64,000 nt of DNA from Deltaproteobacteria bacterium (GTDB lineage Bacteria; Myxococcota_C; UBA6777), in assembly GCA_002731275.1 (NCBI GenBank), contig PCBK01000112.1:1-64000 (forward strand), read 5' to 3'. A program made the translations under genes and the position numbers. Below the pieces are notes generated by a model, which was not told the DNA's origin, searched no databases, and saw only the letters and a program-made list of their open reading frames with translations. Positions 8,897 to 17,591 of the stretch are shown piece after piece (position 1 is the stretch's first letter; each line of letters opens with the position of its first letter).

Positions 8897-11175
8897 AGAA
8901 ACCACCTTGTACGTCCGATTTTTCCAGCTAACATACTCTCGGACCACTCGGGAACGTGGCGTAAAAGCCCCAGATTTCTCGCGATCAATTGAGAGTACAA
9001 AATAGTTATGGGTGTTGGCGCAGGCAGAAAACTCTGCCAGGAATGACATGAAAAGGAAAATATCTGTTGAGCAAGGTAGGTCAGATCCCGAAATGAAGAG
9101 TTTCTGTGGAGACGTAGCTGAAGAGGACTGGGATGCCCGTCGGTAGCCTGCTTTAATTCTCTCGATCCTTTAAGGCATAGCAACGCCTCACGAGCAGAAA
9201 GTTTGAGAAACCCACCACGTGGGGGAGCATATTTCCCTTTGTACAAGTTCGCACCAACAAGCGTCCCCTCCTGCTCCAAGTCAAACAAACAAAATGGATG
9301 AAACTCTGCGACATGCACAAAGGCATATTCCGCATGGGGGAGATTCAGTTCTTGCATTAAGCACTCTACTGCCTTGACTTCCTTGTTCTTTACAGGTTTA
9401 AAAGCATGAAAGATGAGCCGAACTGGGTCACTTTCCGTCCAGGAGAACCTGGTTCGGACATTTTCGACAGCACCGCGAACACAATCCAACATCGCTGATT
9501 CGTATTCATCGAATGAAACTGCATGAGTTCGGTTCTCCAGAAGATACTGACCATCTCCAGAAAAAACGGTTGTTATCCCGACGAATCTGTTCCCAACACC
9601 AAAGCGAGATTCTTTCTGGTGGTAGCTCCCAAGCCCAATCACCAACTCATGTGCAACTTTATGATCCTCTGGCAAGAGCCAAGGAATGCCCCCCAACTTC
9701 GCGTAGCAAGCCAAGCCCATGTTGTTAAGTGAATAGGCCAGTCTCTCCTTTGGTTGTCGAATCGTTTCGAATTGTATGTGTTGGACAGCGACCCCCTTCG
9801 AGAGAAAGAAGGTTTTCGTCACCAAATAGGGATTATCGGAACCTTCCAGCTGTTCCATTGACTCGTCGATCTGGACAAGAACAAGATTCCAGTTCTCGCC
9901 GCGATCAGCAATGTGCTCAAGCGCCTCCACCGCACCGTTTTTGTAAGCCCGGGCTGAATCTCCGGGCACAGAGAACACGCGCAAGTATGGTTTATCCAAA
10001 GAAAATCTTCGAATAAAGCCTCGTTTCCCAGCCTTTGAATCTGGAACCCCATAAAGGAATTGCTCAATGCAAGTCTCAACACGCCCTTGGAGCGCTTCTT
10101 GACAAATGACCGCAACATTAAGTTTTTTCGGATTAAATTGGTGTTGGTCGAAAGGCCCATATCGATCTAGGCCACCTTGATTCCAGCGATGCTTTTCTCG
10201 CCCTCCAGGTCCGAAGATAAGATGAGGTTTGTCGAAACTCTCGAAAGAGGTTGTTCTTGGCTCCACACACAGAAGGCGGCTAAAGGACACAGGGAGGTGA
10301 ACGGCGAAGCGTGTCTGGCCGACTTTGTCGACGAGATAGCCAGCCAATCGTTCGACTCGTTCGAACCGCATGGCTCCCACAGCCTCTTCGCCAGCAATGT
10401 TCCGCAACTTCTGTAGGATGTAGCTCTCAGAAGCGTTCCTGGAGAAGAAATGGAGGATTTTTGCAAGGTTCTCGATACGAGGTTCAAGAAAGGCTTCAGA
10501 GGCCGACATAGATGAGGATTTACCATCCCTATGTTCGGAAAAGGACAGTATACCTCCCTCAACACGCTCAATGAGCCCCACAAGCCGAATATCTGTACAA
10601 AATCGTTCATCTTTTCCTTGCACCAGCTTCGTAGCCCAAAGCCCCTTGACAGGCATGCCCTGCTCCACCAACCACCCGACGGGGAGCTTCAATTGGATTT
10701 TCGTTCTCGCATTGATAGCAAGACATACCTCCGACGTTTGCGAAAGGCAGAAAACTCGTGGTTCGAGGTCGAAAGCGGGCCTGAGCTCAACTCCTTTGGG
10801 GATTTCTATGTTTGAGGGTAACTGGCTCAGCAGGTCATCGTCCGAACGCGTGGAGATAAGAGTCAAGCCGTTTTTCTTCTTGTAAATACGTCCACGCCCC
10901 ACTCCAGAAAAGTGCGAAACGAGCCATTCACGCAGTAAGTTAGCGATGAGTTGAGGAACAACTCCAGCTTCGACAAAGCTCGTCTCTCCGTGCGCTCGTT
11001 CTCCTTCCGAAGTCGAAATGGTCTCTATAATCCTAGCATGACGCTGAACAAGATGGGTTCCTGCAAGACGTGTCTTGAGGTCTTGGTAAACCTCTTCGTC
11101 ATAGCCGACTCTTCCTATCGACAATTTGAACTCTGGATCGTACTTGATCTTCACAACATTGAGGTACAGGTCCAT
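8893..11175 (-). CDS. Long prokaryotic Argonaute, apparently catalytically inactive (long-B type)
   Basis: A 760-residue protein. An N/PAZ-like half (residues 1-310) contains the long-Argonaute patterns CLAINARTKIQLKL, IRLVGLIERVEGG and ASEAFLEPR. The MID begins near residue 315 (KPHLIFGPGG, then GLDRYGPFD) and includes guide-end binding positions in YLVTK, VAVQ and YAKLGGIPW. PIWI follows: ELVIGLGSYHQK, VRLIFHAFKPVKNKE and GHPSPLQLRL through PITILYSQLIARNLG. The first catalytic Asp is Gly (IGLG) and the third position is an Ala/Phe (FHAF), so DNA or RNA slicing is unlikely. The chosen start at 11175 has TTGGAGGAATGT before the ATG; the frame is open to 11,418, but that extension is not Argonaute-like. 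Inactive long-B Argonautes are known to act through a partner effector; the next gene is the obvious candidate. Confidence 0.9.
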   Translation of the reverse strand: MDLYLNVVKIKYDPEFKLSIGRVGYDEEVYQDLKTRLAGTHLVQRHARIIETISTSEGERAHGETSFVEAGVVPQLIANLLREWLVSHFSGVGRGRIYKKKNGLTLISTRSDDDLLSQLPSNIEIPKGVELRPAFDLEPRVFCLSQTSEVCLAINARTKIQLKLPVGWLVEQGMPVKGLWATKLVQGKDERFCTDIRLVGLIERVEGGILSFSEHRDGKSSSMSASEAFLEPRIENLAKILHFFSRNASESYILQKLRNIAGEEAVGAMRFERVERLAGYLVDKVGQTRFAVHLPVSFSRLLCVEPRTTSFESFDKPHLIFGPGGREKHRWNQGGLDRYGPFDQHQFNPKKLNVAVICQEALQGRVETCIEQFLYGVPDSKAGKRGFIRRFSLDKPYLRVFSVPGDSARAYKNGAVEALEHIADRGENWNLVLVQIDESMEQLEGSDNPYLVTKTFFLSKGVAVQHIQFETIRQPKERLAYSLNNMGLACYAKLGGIPWLLPEDHKVAHELVIGLGSYHQKESRFGVGNRFVGITTVFSGDGQYLLENRTHAVSFDEYESAMLDCVRGAVENVRTRFSWTESDPVRLIFHAFKPVKNKEVKAVECLMQELNLPHAEYAFVHVAEFHPFCLFDLEQEGTLVGANLYKGKYAPPRGGFLKLSAREALLCLKGSRELKQATDGHPSPLQLRLHRNSSFRDLTYLAQQIFSFSCHSWQSFLPAPTPITILYSQLIARNLGLLRHVPEWSESMLAGKIGRTRWFL

Positions 11176-11470
11176 ACATTCCTCCAAGAATACACCTTCT
11201 ACACCAATAACCTCAATAACAAACGTATCTGTCATATCATGACACACTTGGTCCCAAGTGAAAATCATGCTTCCAGAGAACAGGGACCGCGTATTTCCCA
11301 CAGCCTTCCGCCCTTGCGATAGACCATGTCTTGCCAAAGTATTTTCTGTGGTGGTTTCAGCGAGAAGAGCCAGTCCTTGGACTTTGTGCAGCGAAAAGTT
11401 CTTTCTTCTTGGCCGCATCCTTGGTATTCTTCCGATGACCTCGTTACTGTCATTGTTGCGGAGAAAATAG
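11176..11470. promoter_or_regulatory. Divergent intergenic region: Argonaute operon / AlbA-type regulator
   Basis: About 295 bases separate the two divergent starts. The right end has GGAGAAAATAG just before the regulator ATG, and the left end has GGAGGA before the Argonaute ATG. I see no convincing sigma70 boxes or palindrome. Argonaute-frame codons upstream of 11,175 are open but not conserved-looking, so the region probably holds both promoters and is a natural place for autoregulation by the regulator. Confidence 0.4.
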
Positions 11471-12847
11471 ATGAGCGAAAGTCAACAAACTGAGTGGAAG
11501 GAATCTTGGCGAGACGAGTACCTGAAATGGCTTTGCGGATTTGCCAATGCCCAAGGTGGTGCTCTGGATATTGGCCGCAATGATAGAGGGGAGGTCGTTG
11601 GGTTGGCAAATGCAAATCGACTGATGGAGGATCTTCCAAACAAAATCCGTGACACCTTGGGGCTCATGGCTGACGTGGATTTAATGGAAGAGGATGCTCA
11701 AACATTCGTCCGGATAACGATCGATCCATATCCACACCCTGTCAGCTACAAAGGAAGGTACTACTACCGCACTGGCAGCACAAACCAATTACTCAAAGGT
11801 GCCGCACTCGATCGATTCTTGTTGAGCAGTACTGGAAAGCGTTGGGACGCGGTTCCGCAAGTGGGTGTGTCAATATCAGATCTCGATTCAAATGCTTTGC
11901 AAAATTTTCGCCAACGAGCTGCCAGGACTCAGCGCTTGAGTAAGGAGGCTTTAGAGGAGGATGATCAAAGGCTGATCGAAAAATTGCGTTTAGTGGAAGG
12001 AAGCCACCTCAAACGGGCTGCAGTCTTGCTGTTTCATTCTGATCCAGAGGTTTTTTTCACAGGTTCGTCAATCAAGATAGGTTATTTCGAAAGCAACAGC
12101 GAGCTGAAATACCAGGATGAAGTACAGGGTGACTTGTTCACACAAGTTGAAGAAACCATGGAGCTACTTCTCACCAAATACCTCCCCGCAGAAATCCACT
12201 ATGACGGCATACAGCGAGTAGAGGATTACCCAATTCCAGAAAGCGCACTCCGCGAAACGGTTCTTAACGCCATAGCGCACAAAGACTATGGCAGCGGTAT
12301 ACCCATTCAAATAAGCGTTTATGACGATCATTTGGTGATATGGAATAATGGCCAGCTCCCCGATGAATGGACTGTAGAACGCCTAACTCAGAAACACCCT
12401 TCACAACCCTATAATCCGGATATTGCAAATGCGTTCTTCCGGGCCGGCTTAATTGAGGCTTGGGGAAGAGGGATCGAAAAGGTAATCCAAGCTTGCAATG
12501 AAGCAGGCATCTCCCCCCCAACGCTAAGTTACGAATCGAACGGTTTAACGGTTAATTTCGAGTTTGAGGACCAAGTTGGGACCAAGTTGGGACTAAGCCC
12601 AAAACAGGAGGAGATTCTCCTCAAATCCAAGGATGGCTTGCCATTACGAGATTTAATGGAGTTATCTGGAAGAACTAACAGGACCAAGTTCCGGGACCAA
12701 GTTCTCACACCTCTCATGGAAGAGAGCTTGATAGAAATGACAATTCCCGACAAACCCCGGAGCCCCAAACAGAAATACAAAACTACGCGTAGAGGCCTAG
12801 CTGTCCTGAAAAAGTTGGGATCGAGTTCTCGAAAGGCCTCGTCGTAA
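11471..12847 (+). CDS. AlbA_2/Schlafen-type putative transcriptional regulator with GHKL-like domain
   Basis: A 458-residue protein of the family often annotated as ATP-dependent DNA helicase RecG-like regulator. Residues 1-120 form an AlbA_2/Schlafen DNA-binding domain: TEWKESWRDEYLKWLCGFANAQGG, followed by GRYYYRTGSTNQ. The middle has the HATPase_c_4-like signature ESALRETVLNAIAHKDYG and NAFFRAGLIEAWGRGI. A winged helix lies at the C-terminus (LRDLMELSGRTNRTKFRDQVL). The start has a GGAGAAAATAG ribosome site. It is transcribed away from the Argonaute operon and may sense stress or nucleotide ligands and control it. That role is inferred from position. Confidence 0.85.
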   Translation: MSESQQTEWKESWRDEYLKWLCGFANAQGGALDIGRNDRGEVVGLANANRLMEDLPNKIRDTLGLMADVDLMEEDAQTFVRITIDPYPHPVSYKGRYYYRTGSTNQLLKGAALDRFLLSSTGKRWDAVPQVGVSISDLDSNALQNFRQRAARTQRLSKEALEEDDQRLIEKLRLVEGSHLKRAAVLLFHSDPEVFFTGSSIKIGYFESNSELKYQDEVQGDLFTQVEETMELLLTKYLPAEIHYDGIQRVEDYPIPESALRETVLNAIAHKDYGSGIPIQISVYDDHLVIWNNGQLPDEWTVERLTQKHPSQPYNPDIANAFFRAGLIEAWGRGIEKVIQACNEAGISPPTLSYESNGLTVNFEFEDQVGTKLGLSPKQEEILLKSKDGLPLRDLMELSGRTNRTKFRDQVLTPLMEESLIEMTIPDKPRSPKQKYKTTRRGLAVLKKLGSSSRKASS

Positions 12848-12871
12848 AGAGATTTAGGTCTTCAGAGCAGC

Positions 12872-13522
12872 TCATGGAAGACCCGGTTCATCGAAAAGGA
12901 CCTCTTCCAATTTCTCCTGTTCCCTCCCGATAAGCGATTTTAGTTGCTCGGCACGACCCAACAGGACACTCATGATTCGGCTCTGTTCACAAGTAAACTC
13001 TTCCAGCGTAGAGATAAGAGCCAATCGCAGTTGTTCCAATTCGGGATTATGAGGAGAAGGAACGGCCTCCCCGGTTGGGGCGCGGCAAGTTGAACAGGAA
13101 TCAATAAGTTCAAGGGCTACATCTCTGGACGCTGCCCAACCAGACTCGAGACCAGAGGAGGCACTGGAAATCATTGCAGCACGCAGTGAACTAATAAAAG
13201 AAAACCAATCAAGATCTCCGATATTTCCTAGTCGAAAAGCGAAGGTTCCTCCCACCGGTTCAATATCTTCTGCTTTGTCAATCGCTTCTTCCAAGTTGAG
13301 ACGGGTTACTCCTCCTTCAATCCAACCTCGGAACAAATCTACAAGCTCCAGAAACTCGTTTTGTACATCGTATCCGTATTCCATTGCTTGGAGTAAAGCA
13401 CTTTCAACACTTCTGTACGCGAACTCATAATGGACAATCGGAGTTATTGCATCTTGTCGCAGAGCCTCCTCAATTGATAGAGAACGATTCCTTAAAGCTG
13501 CCAAAATCTCATCGACACCCAT
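12872..13522 (-). CDS. Unknown small protein, last gene of the helicase operon
   Basis: A 216-residue acidic, helical protein with no family I recognise. A CSTC pair near residue 145 is the only notable motif. The ATG at 13,522 has GGAG seven bases before it and lies 24 bases after the CARF/sigma54-activator stop, so it is probably cotranscribed. It ends 24 bases from the convergent end of the AlbA-type regulator. Confidence 0.7.
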   Translation of the reverse strand: MGVDEILAALRNRSLSIEEALRQDAITPIVHYEFAYRSVESALLQAMEYGYDVQNEFLELVDLFRGWIEGGVTRLNLEEAIDKAEDIEPVGGTFAFRLGNIGDLDWFSFISSLRAAMISSASSGLESGWAASRDVALELIDSCSTCRAPTGEAVPSPHNPELEQLRLALISTLEEFTCEQSRIMSVLLGRAEQLKSLIGREQEKLEEVLFDEPGLP

Positions 13523-13546
13523 CAATATCTCCACCAACAAAGTTTC

Positions 13547-14980
13547 TCAAGAGTTCTCTCTTCTGAGAAATACCACATCTTGTCGAAGCGTTTTCTCGTC
13601 GCAATCAAGAGCCTCACCCGCCGCAACCCATGTGCTGTATGTCTCCTTCGCCCACTGGGCCAGCCGAGCTCGAAACCACTTGGTCCGTTCGCTTCGCGAA
13701 CCATTGCCGAACGTAGAATCAAGAATAGTACTTGGTGTCCAGCGCGACCATTCTTGGAGGGCAGACTCAAGCGTTGCATCAAGATCAGCTCTATTCCACC
13801 AAGCTATGACCAGGACCGCAAGCCGCTGCAAATCGCGCAGATTCCCTGGTAGAGGGTGGTTTTTCATGGCACCCTCAAGGGCAACCGACCAGGGAGCCTC
13901 AAGTGGAAGATCACCACGTTGTCTGATTTCACGCCAAACCTTCAACCAGTCCCCCCGGAGGTCCTCACGACATTCCCGAAGTGAAGGTACCTGAACAACA
14001 AGATGACTCAACCGATCAAAGAAATCATCGTCGAGCCGTTTGCGCAACTCATCAACCGACAGGTTTGACGCACACACCAACTCGAAGTCAGCAATCTCCT
14101 CCTTGTCACTTCCAACAGGACGGTACCTCCGTTTCCTATCCTGAAAGACACGCACAAGTTTACGCTGTACGAGCTTGGGAAGATCCTGAACCTCGTCAAG
14201 AAACAGAATCCCACCGTGGGCTTCAGCCAGCAATCCTTTCCGATCTTGTTCGGCACCTGTAAAAGCCCCTTTGTGATGTCCGAAGAGCACACTTTCCGCA
14301 AGCGTAGAATCGAGCCCGCCGCAGGCAACGGTGACGACATTTTCGCAATTCTTGAGTGTTGTAACGTAAGTCTCAACCAACCTTGTTTTTCCGGTCCCCC
14401 GCTCTCCCAGAATGAGAAGAGGTGCTCCGGTAACCCGCGAATACCGAGCCAGCCTATCCAGCGCAGAACGACGCACTGGAGACAAAGCATCTGGCTCGTA
14501 AATAGCCCGCTCGGGCTCAAGGCGCTGCAACTTATTGATCTCGGAGAGGTAGGTGTTCACTGCGAAGTTCACAGGATCAATCCTGGCTCGCTTCGTCTCC
14601 CGGCTGTACTGGGAAGACCAGAGTCTTGTACCAACTGGAAATGCACCACCCGCATGAAGGATAAGCCATACCGAATGCATAGCTGGTGTTCCAGGAGAAA
14701 CATTTACATGAAGGGTCCCTTCACACTCAAACACTCGCGGTAAAACGTTATCCTTCACCAAAGCGTAGATGTCTTCGTGCTTCGTTGGATCCTCCACAGA
14801 CAGTTCTATCCCTTCAATCGATGCCCCTTCGAGCGTTGCAGGAATGTTCAGATCGGCTTCCTGAACAAGATATACCACTTTATCCACCAAGATACGGCGG
14901 TTTCGGAGAGATTTGATAGCTTGCTCAAGTACAACAAGGCCATTTCCTTTTGAATGCCAACACAACAGAACCTCGGTCAT
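13547..14980 (-). CDS. CARF-like sensor fused to sigma54-activator AAA+ domain (RtcR-like)
   Basis: A 477-residue protein. Residues 1-150 resemble a CARF nucleotide-sensing domain: MTEVLLCWHSKGN at the first strand, and HVNVSPGTPAMHS in the ligand-loop position. Residues of about 170-400 are an AAA+ sigma54-activator core with Walker A GERGTGKT, LFGHHKGAFTGAEQ (intact GAFTGA loop that touches sigma54), ILFLDEVQDLP (Walker B) and LPGNLRDLQRL. The C-terminus may carry a helix-turn-helix (WVAAGEALDCDEKTLRQDV). Known relatives (RtcR) switch on RNA-repair genes when the CARF domain binds an RNA-end ligand. The ATG overlaps the PLD stop by 4 bases. Upstream of this operon is a -24/-12 element, so it probably activates its own operon. 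Confidence 0.85.
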   Translation of the reverse strand: MTEVLLCWHSKGNGLVVLEQAIKSLRNRRILVDKVVYLVQEADLNIPATLEGASIEGIELSVEDPTKHEDIYALVKDNVLPRVFECEGTLHVNVSPGTPAMHSVWLILHAGGAFPVGTRLWSSQYSRETKRARIDPVNFAVNTYLSEINKLQRLEPERAIYEPDALSPVRRSALDRLARYSRVTGAPLLILGERGTGKTRLVETYVTTLKNCENVVTVACGGLDSTLAESVLFGHHKGAFTGAEQDRKGLLAEAHGGILFLDEVQDLPKLVQRKLVRVFQDRKRRYRPVGSDKEEIADFELVCASNLSVDELRKRLDDDFFDRLSHLVVQVPSLRECREDLRGDWLKVWREIRQRGDLPLEAPWSVALEGAMKNHPLPGNLRDLQRLAVLVIAWWNRADLDATLESALQEWSRWTPSTILDSTFGNGSRSERTKWFRARLAQWAKETYSTWVAAGEALDCDEKTLRQDVVFLRRENS

Positions 14981-16476
14981 GGCTGTGTCTCCTTCCTCAC
15001 AACAACCGCTGCCGCTGAAAGTTCGTCCTTCAGTTGTTTTGCAGCATCGAGTTCTTCGGGTGTATTCACGGCGATCACAAGCCGCTTGCCGCGAAGGAGG
15101 TACTCCTCAAAAGCACGTGGAGAGTATGACACATGAGGCTCATCACCAGGCTGAAAGACCTCCCTTGCCTTCGGCTGGAGAGTAGGTGCGTTAACAACCC
15201 ATGTGTAGCAGACTTCATGGGCTATCTCTCCTGATGGGATTGAGGGCTCATCGACCACTAACTCTTCGGCAGAGCTTGCAGTGTATTCGCCGAGAGAAAC
15301 CGTTGATTGTTCTCGAACATTGACTTCGGTGAGTTGGTTGTCTTGCCATATCATCGCCCTGCCCTGTACATCACCGAGCCTTGGAGCTTCTTCAAGTTGC
15401 CATTGAGCAAGTCCAAACCATGCTCTCAACCGCTCCCCAAGTTCTTCGAAGCGCTCCCCGTCTAGGTGAAGACCAAGTTCGAAACCCTGGTCGAGACCGT
15501 TTGCTTGAAGGTTGGCTGACATCACAAGAGCCCGCCCATCGTCGGACCAGATAGCTTTCGCATGGAGCCATTTGAATCCAAGAACTTGTGCCCCAGCCTC
15601 TCTCAAGGAAATCAAAGCAGGCATGGCAGATGGACGAACACGAGCAAGAACCGTCACATTAAGACCATCCCGCGCTCGTTGGCAGATTCTTTGCACAACA
15701 GCATGCTCCATGTCCCACCCAAAGCTCGAAACAATGAGCTGCCGTTTCGCACTCTCGATGATCTCAACGACACGATGTCTTAGCTCAGAACACTCAGCAG
15801 TTGTGGCGACGACATTCTCACTCGGAGTAGGATGCGCCAGGCTCCCTACTGGCTTCACCGAACGGAAACGATCCATTGGGTCTACAAGTTCGTGCTCGGC
15901 AGTCTCCCACATAGCCCAACCCACCAAAGCAGCTGCATCCTTAACGTCCTTTTCTTCAAGTTCAACTGCGAGTTCTTCGTTTCGTTCAAGAGCTTCGCGG
16001 GTGAGATTGGCTGTAAGTAGGAGACCTTGAGGATTGCTCCAAGGATCAACGAGCAACATTTTCGCGTGGAAGTGGGACGCAGATCTGAAGAGAACGTGGC
16101 CTGCAAGTCGGTTGAGCATTCCGGTATGTCCAGCCAGAACACGTTGCTCGAACTCTCCATCACCAGTCTCACGACCCAAACGGGCTTCTGAAGAAATCAT
16201 GACGTAGACACGAACTCCTCGCTGTGAGGTTTCCAACAAGGCATCCTCGATTTCTTGATCTGCAAGAAGGAAGCTCGATACTACCGCTTGCTCTTCGGCT
16301 TCTCTGAGCAACTCGACAAGTCTTTTTGCCACACATCTGTTCCTACCAGAGATATGCACAGTATGCCCAAGTTCATGGAGCATCGTGGTATTCTTCTCTT
16401 GTGCAACCCAGGTGGGAGGCAACTTCTGGTTGTGTTGTGGCACCACCTTTTCGTGTTTTTTCTTCCAATCATCCAT
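14977..16476 (-). CDS. Phospholipase-D-family nuclease (two HKD motifs)
   Basis: A 499-residue protein with two PLD active-site motifs: HFHAKMLLVD followed by LLLTANLTREALERNEE, and WLHAKAIWSDD followed by ALVMSANLQANG. Both carry H-x-K and the downstream S/T-N. The start is the ATG at 16,476, part of TGATG with the preceding frame's stop. A longer in-frame start at 16,548 would overlap that frame. PLD-family nucleases are partners of helicases in several phage-defence systems. Here the partner would be the SF1 helicase two genes upstream. The last 60 residues may form a small extra domain. Confidence 0.88.
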   Translation of the reverse strand: MDDWKKKHEKVVPQHNQKLPPTWVAQEKNTTMLHELGHTVHISGRNRCVAKRLVELLREAEEQAVVSSFLLADQEIEDALLETSQRGVRVYVMISSEARLGRETGDGEFEQRVLAGHTGMLNRLAGHVLFRSASHFHAKMLLVDPWSNPQGLLLTANLTREALERNEELAVELEEKDVKDAAALVGWAMWETAEHELVDPMDRFRSVKPVGSLAHPTPSENVVATTAECSELRHRVVEIIESAKRQLIVSSFGWDMEHAVVQRICQRARDGLNVTVLARVRPSAMPALISLREAGAQVLGFKWLHAKAIWSDDGRALVMSANLQANGLDQGFELGLHLDGERFEELGERLRAWFGLAQWQLEEAPRLGDVQGRAMIWQDNQLTEVNVREQSTVSLGEYTASSAEELVVDEPSIPSGEIAHEVCYTWVVNAPTLQPKAREVFQPGDEPHVSYSPRAFEEYLLRGKRLVIAVNTPEELDAAKQLKDELSAAAVVVRKETQP

Positions 16477-16685
16477 CACAACCTCCAGTCTTCTGCAGAG
16501 ACCAGATGCCATACGCGAGATGATGGTCGAGGTCCACGACTTTGCCATGCGTTCTTTGCAAGCTGGCAGCGTTCGGGAAGCTCTATTTCGTATTCACGGA
16601 AAGGGGCAATGGCTTCCTCTTTCCACAACGCAAAGAGATGCTGGCTGGCATACTCTCGCACACGCTCAGACAGACGCCACCTTGC
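16476..16685 (-). pseudogene. Detached C-terminal part of the winged-helix gene
   Basis: These 69 codons lie in the same frame as the preceding gene, directly after its TAG. They contain ERVREYASQHLFALW, an acidic-aromatic helix, and RPSSRVWHLVSAEDWRL before TGA. A GTG at 16,661 could start it separately, but no ribosome site is seen there. Most likely it is the tail of one longer protein. Confidence 0.6.
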
Positions 16686-17591
16686 CTACGAGTCGGCATC
16701 CTGTTGAGATCTTGCGGAGAGCGTCACGTTGTTTGCCGAAAGCGGTTCGAATGTCCCATAACTCTCGATCTCGGGGTGATGGAAGAAAAGTGAACGAGTC
16801 ATAGATTCGCGTTCGGCATCGTTTGTGTCATCGAACTCGGCAAGAAATACCTCACGCTCCCTATCCCAACTCTCCCAAAGAAATTCTCCTTCGAGAAGTT
16901 GCCGCCAGACATCAGGGTAGGTAACAGGAGGAGGTTCAAGCTCAACGCTGAAGCGCTTTCCAGAGATGGCGCTTTGGATACGAAGTTGCGAGTAGTTGGG
17001 GTTCAAGGTCCACTCCATCGTTACCGTGGCCTGCGATTCGATGGCTTCTCCTTCTCTCTCAAGTTTATCGATACGAAGTGTCTCTCCATTTCCTGCGCAA
17101 GGTTGTATCGAATGGTTTGTCGATTCTCTCAGCCAGTAGGGCAGCTGTTCGAAAGTCCGTTCGGCTTCTTGCTCCTTCCCCCAAACTTCATCGTAGGCAG
17201 AAGGTTCGTTCCACGGTTCTATCCGGACAATCGGCGAATCAAGTAATGGATCGTCACTGGCCCAGATGGTCCAGGCTCCGAATTCCGGCACAAAAATATG
17301 CTTGCTCTCAATGGCAGCTATCCCTTCGTCGGTGAGGGTGTAGGAGCCCTTGTTTTCTTCCATCAGTTGGTACGTCGCCGCGATTCGAAGAAGCCGCTCT
17401 GCGACAACCTTCCGAGAACGAGCCTCGAAAAATAGGTTCTGGGCTATGTCTGTGGAATTGCTCTCCCCAAACTCTTGCACACGAAGCAGGATGGGAACCA
17501 GTTCCGCACGTTTGGATGCCTTTGCGATTTGCCCAATCACTCGCCAAGCACTTACATGCACGGTGCGCTTCAGAACAATGTCATCCTTCAT
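16686..17591 (-). CDS. Winged-helix-type protein ended early by an in-frame TAG
   Basis: A 301-residue protein starting at the ATG that overlaps the helicase stop (17,588-17,591). The first about 110 residues look like a winged helix (SNSTDIAQNLFFEARSRKVVAERLLRIAATYQLMEE), followed by a beta-rich region. The frame meets TAG at 16,686-16,688, yet the same frame continues open and protein-like to a TGA at 16,476-16,478 that overlaps the PLD start as TGATG. All other genes of this operon are coupled by overlaps, so the ancestral gene probably ran to 16,476 (371 residues). Function unknown. Confidence 0.75.
   Translation of the reverse strand: MKDDIVLKRTVHVSAWRVIGQIAKASKRAELVPILLRVQEFGESNSTDIAQNLFFEARSRKVVAERLLRIAATYQLMEENKGSYTLTDEGIAAIESKHIFVPEFGAWTIWASDDPLLDSPIVRIEPWNEPSAYDEVWGKEQEAERTFEQLPYWLRESTNHSIQPCAGNGETLRIDKLEREGEAIESQATVTMEWTLNPNYSQLRIQSAISGKRFSVELEPPPVTYPDVWRQLLEGEFLWESWDREREVFLAEFDDTNDAERESMTRSLFFHHPEIESYGTFEPLSANNVTLSARSQQDADS

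Noticed and set aside
8897-9049. Longer start of the PNP-domain protein
   Set aside because: It would overlap 150 bases of Argonaute coding; the ATGA overlap start is usual for this operon.
11176-11418. Longer Argonaute start
   Set aside because: The added residues are not Argonaute-like, and the ATG at 11,175 has a strong GGAGGA site.
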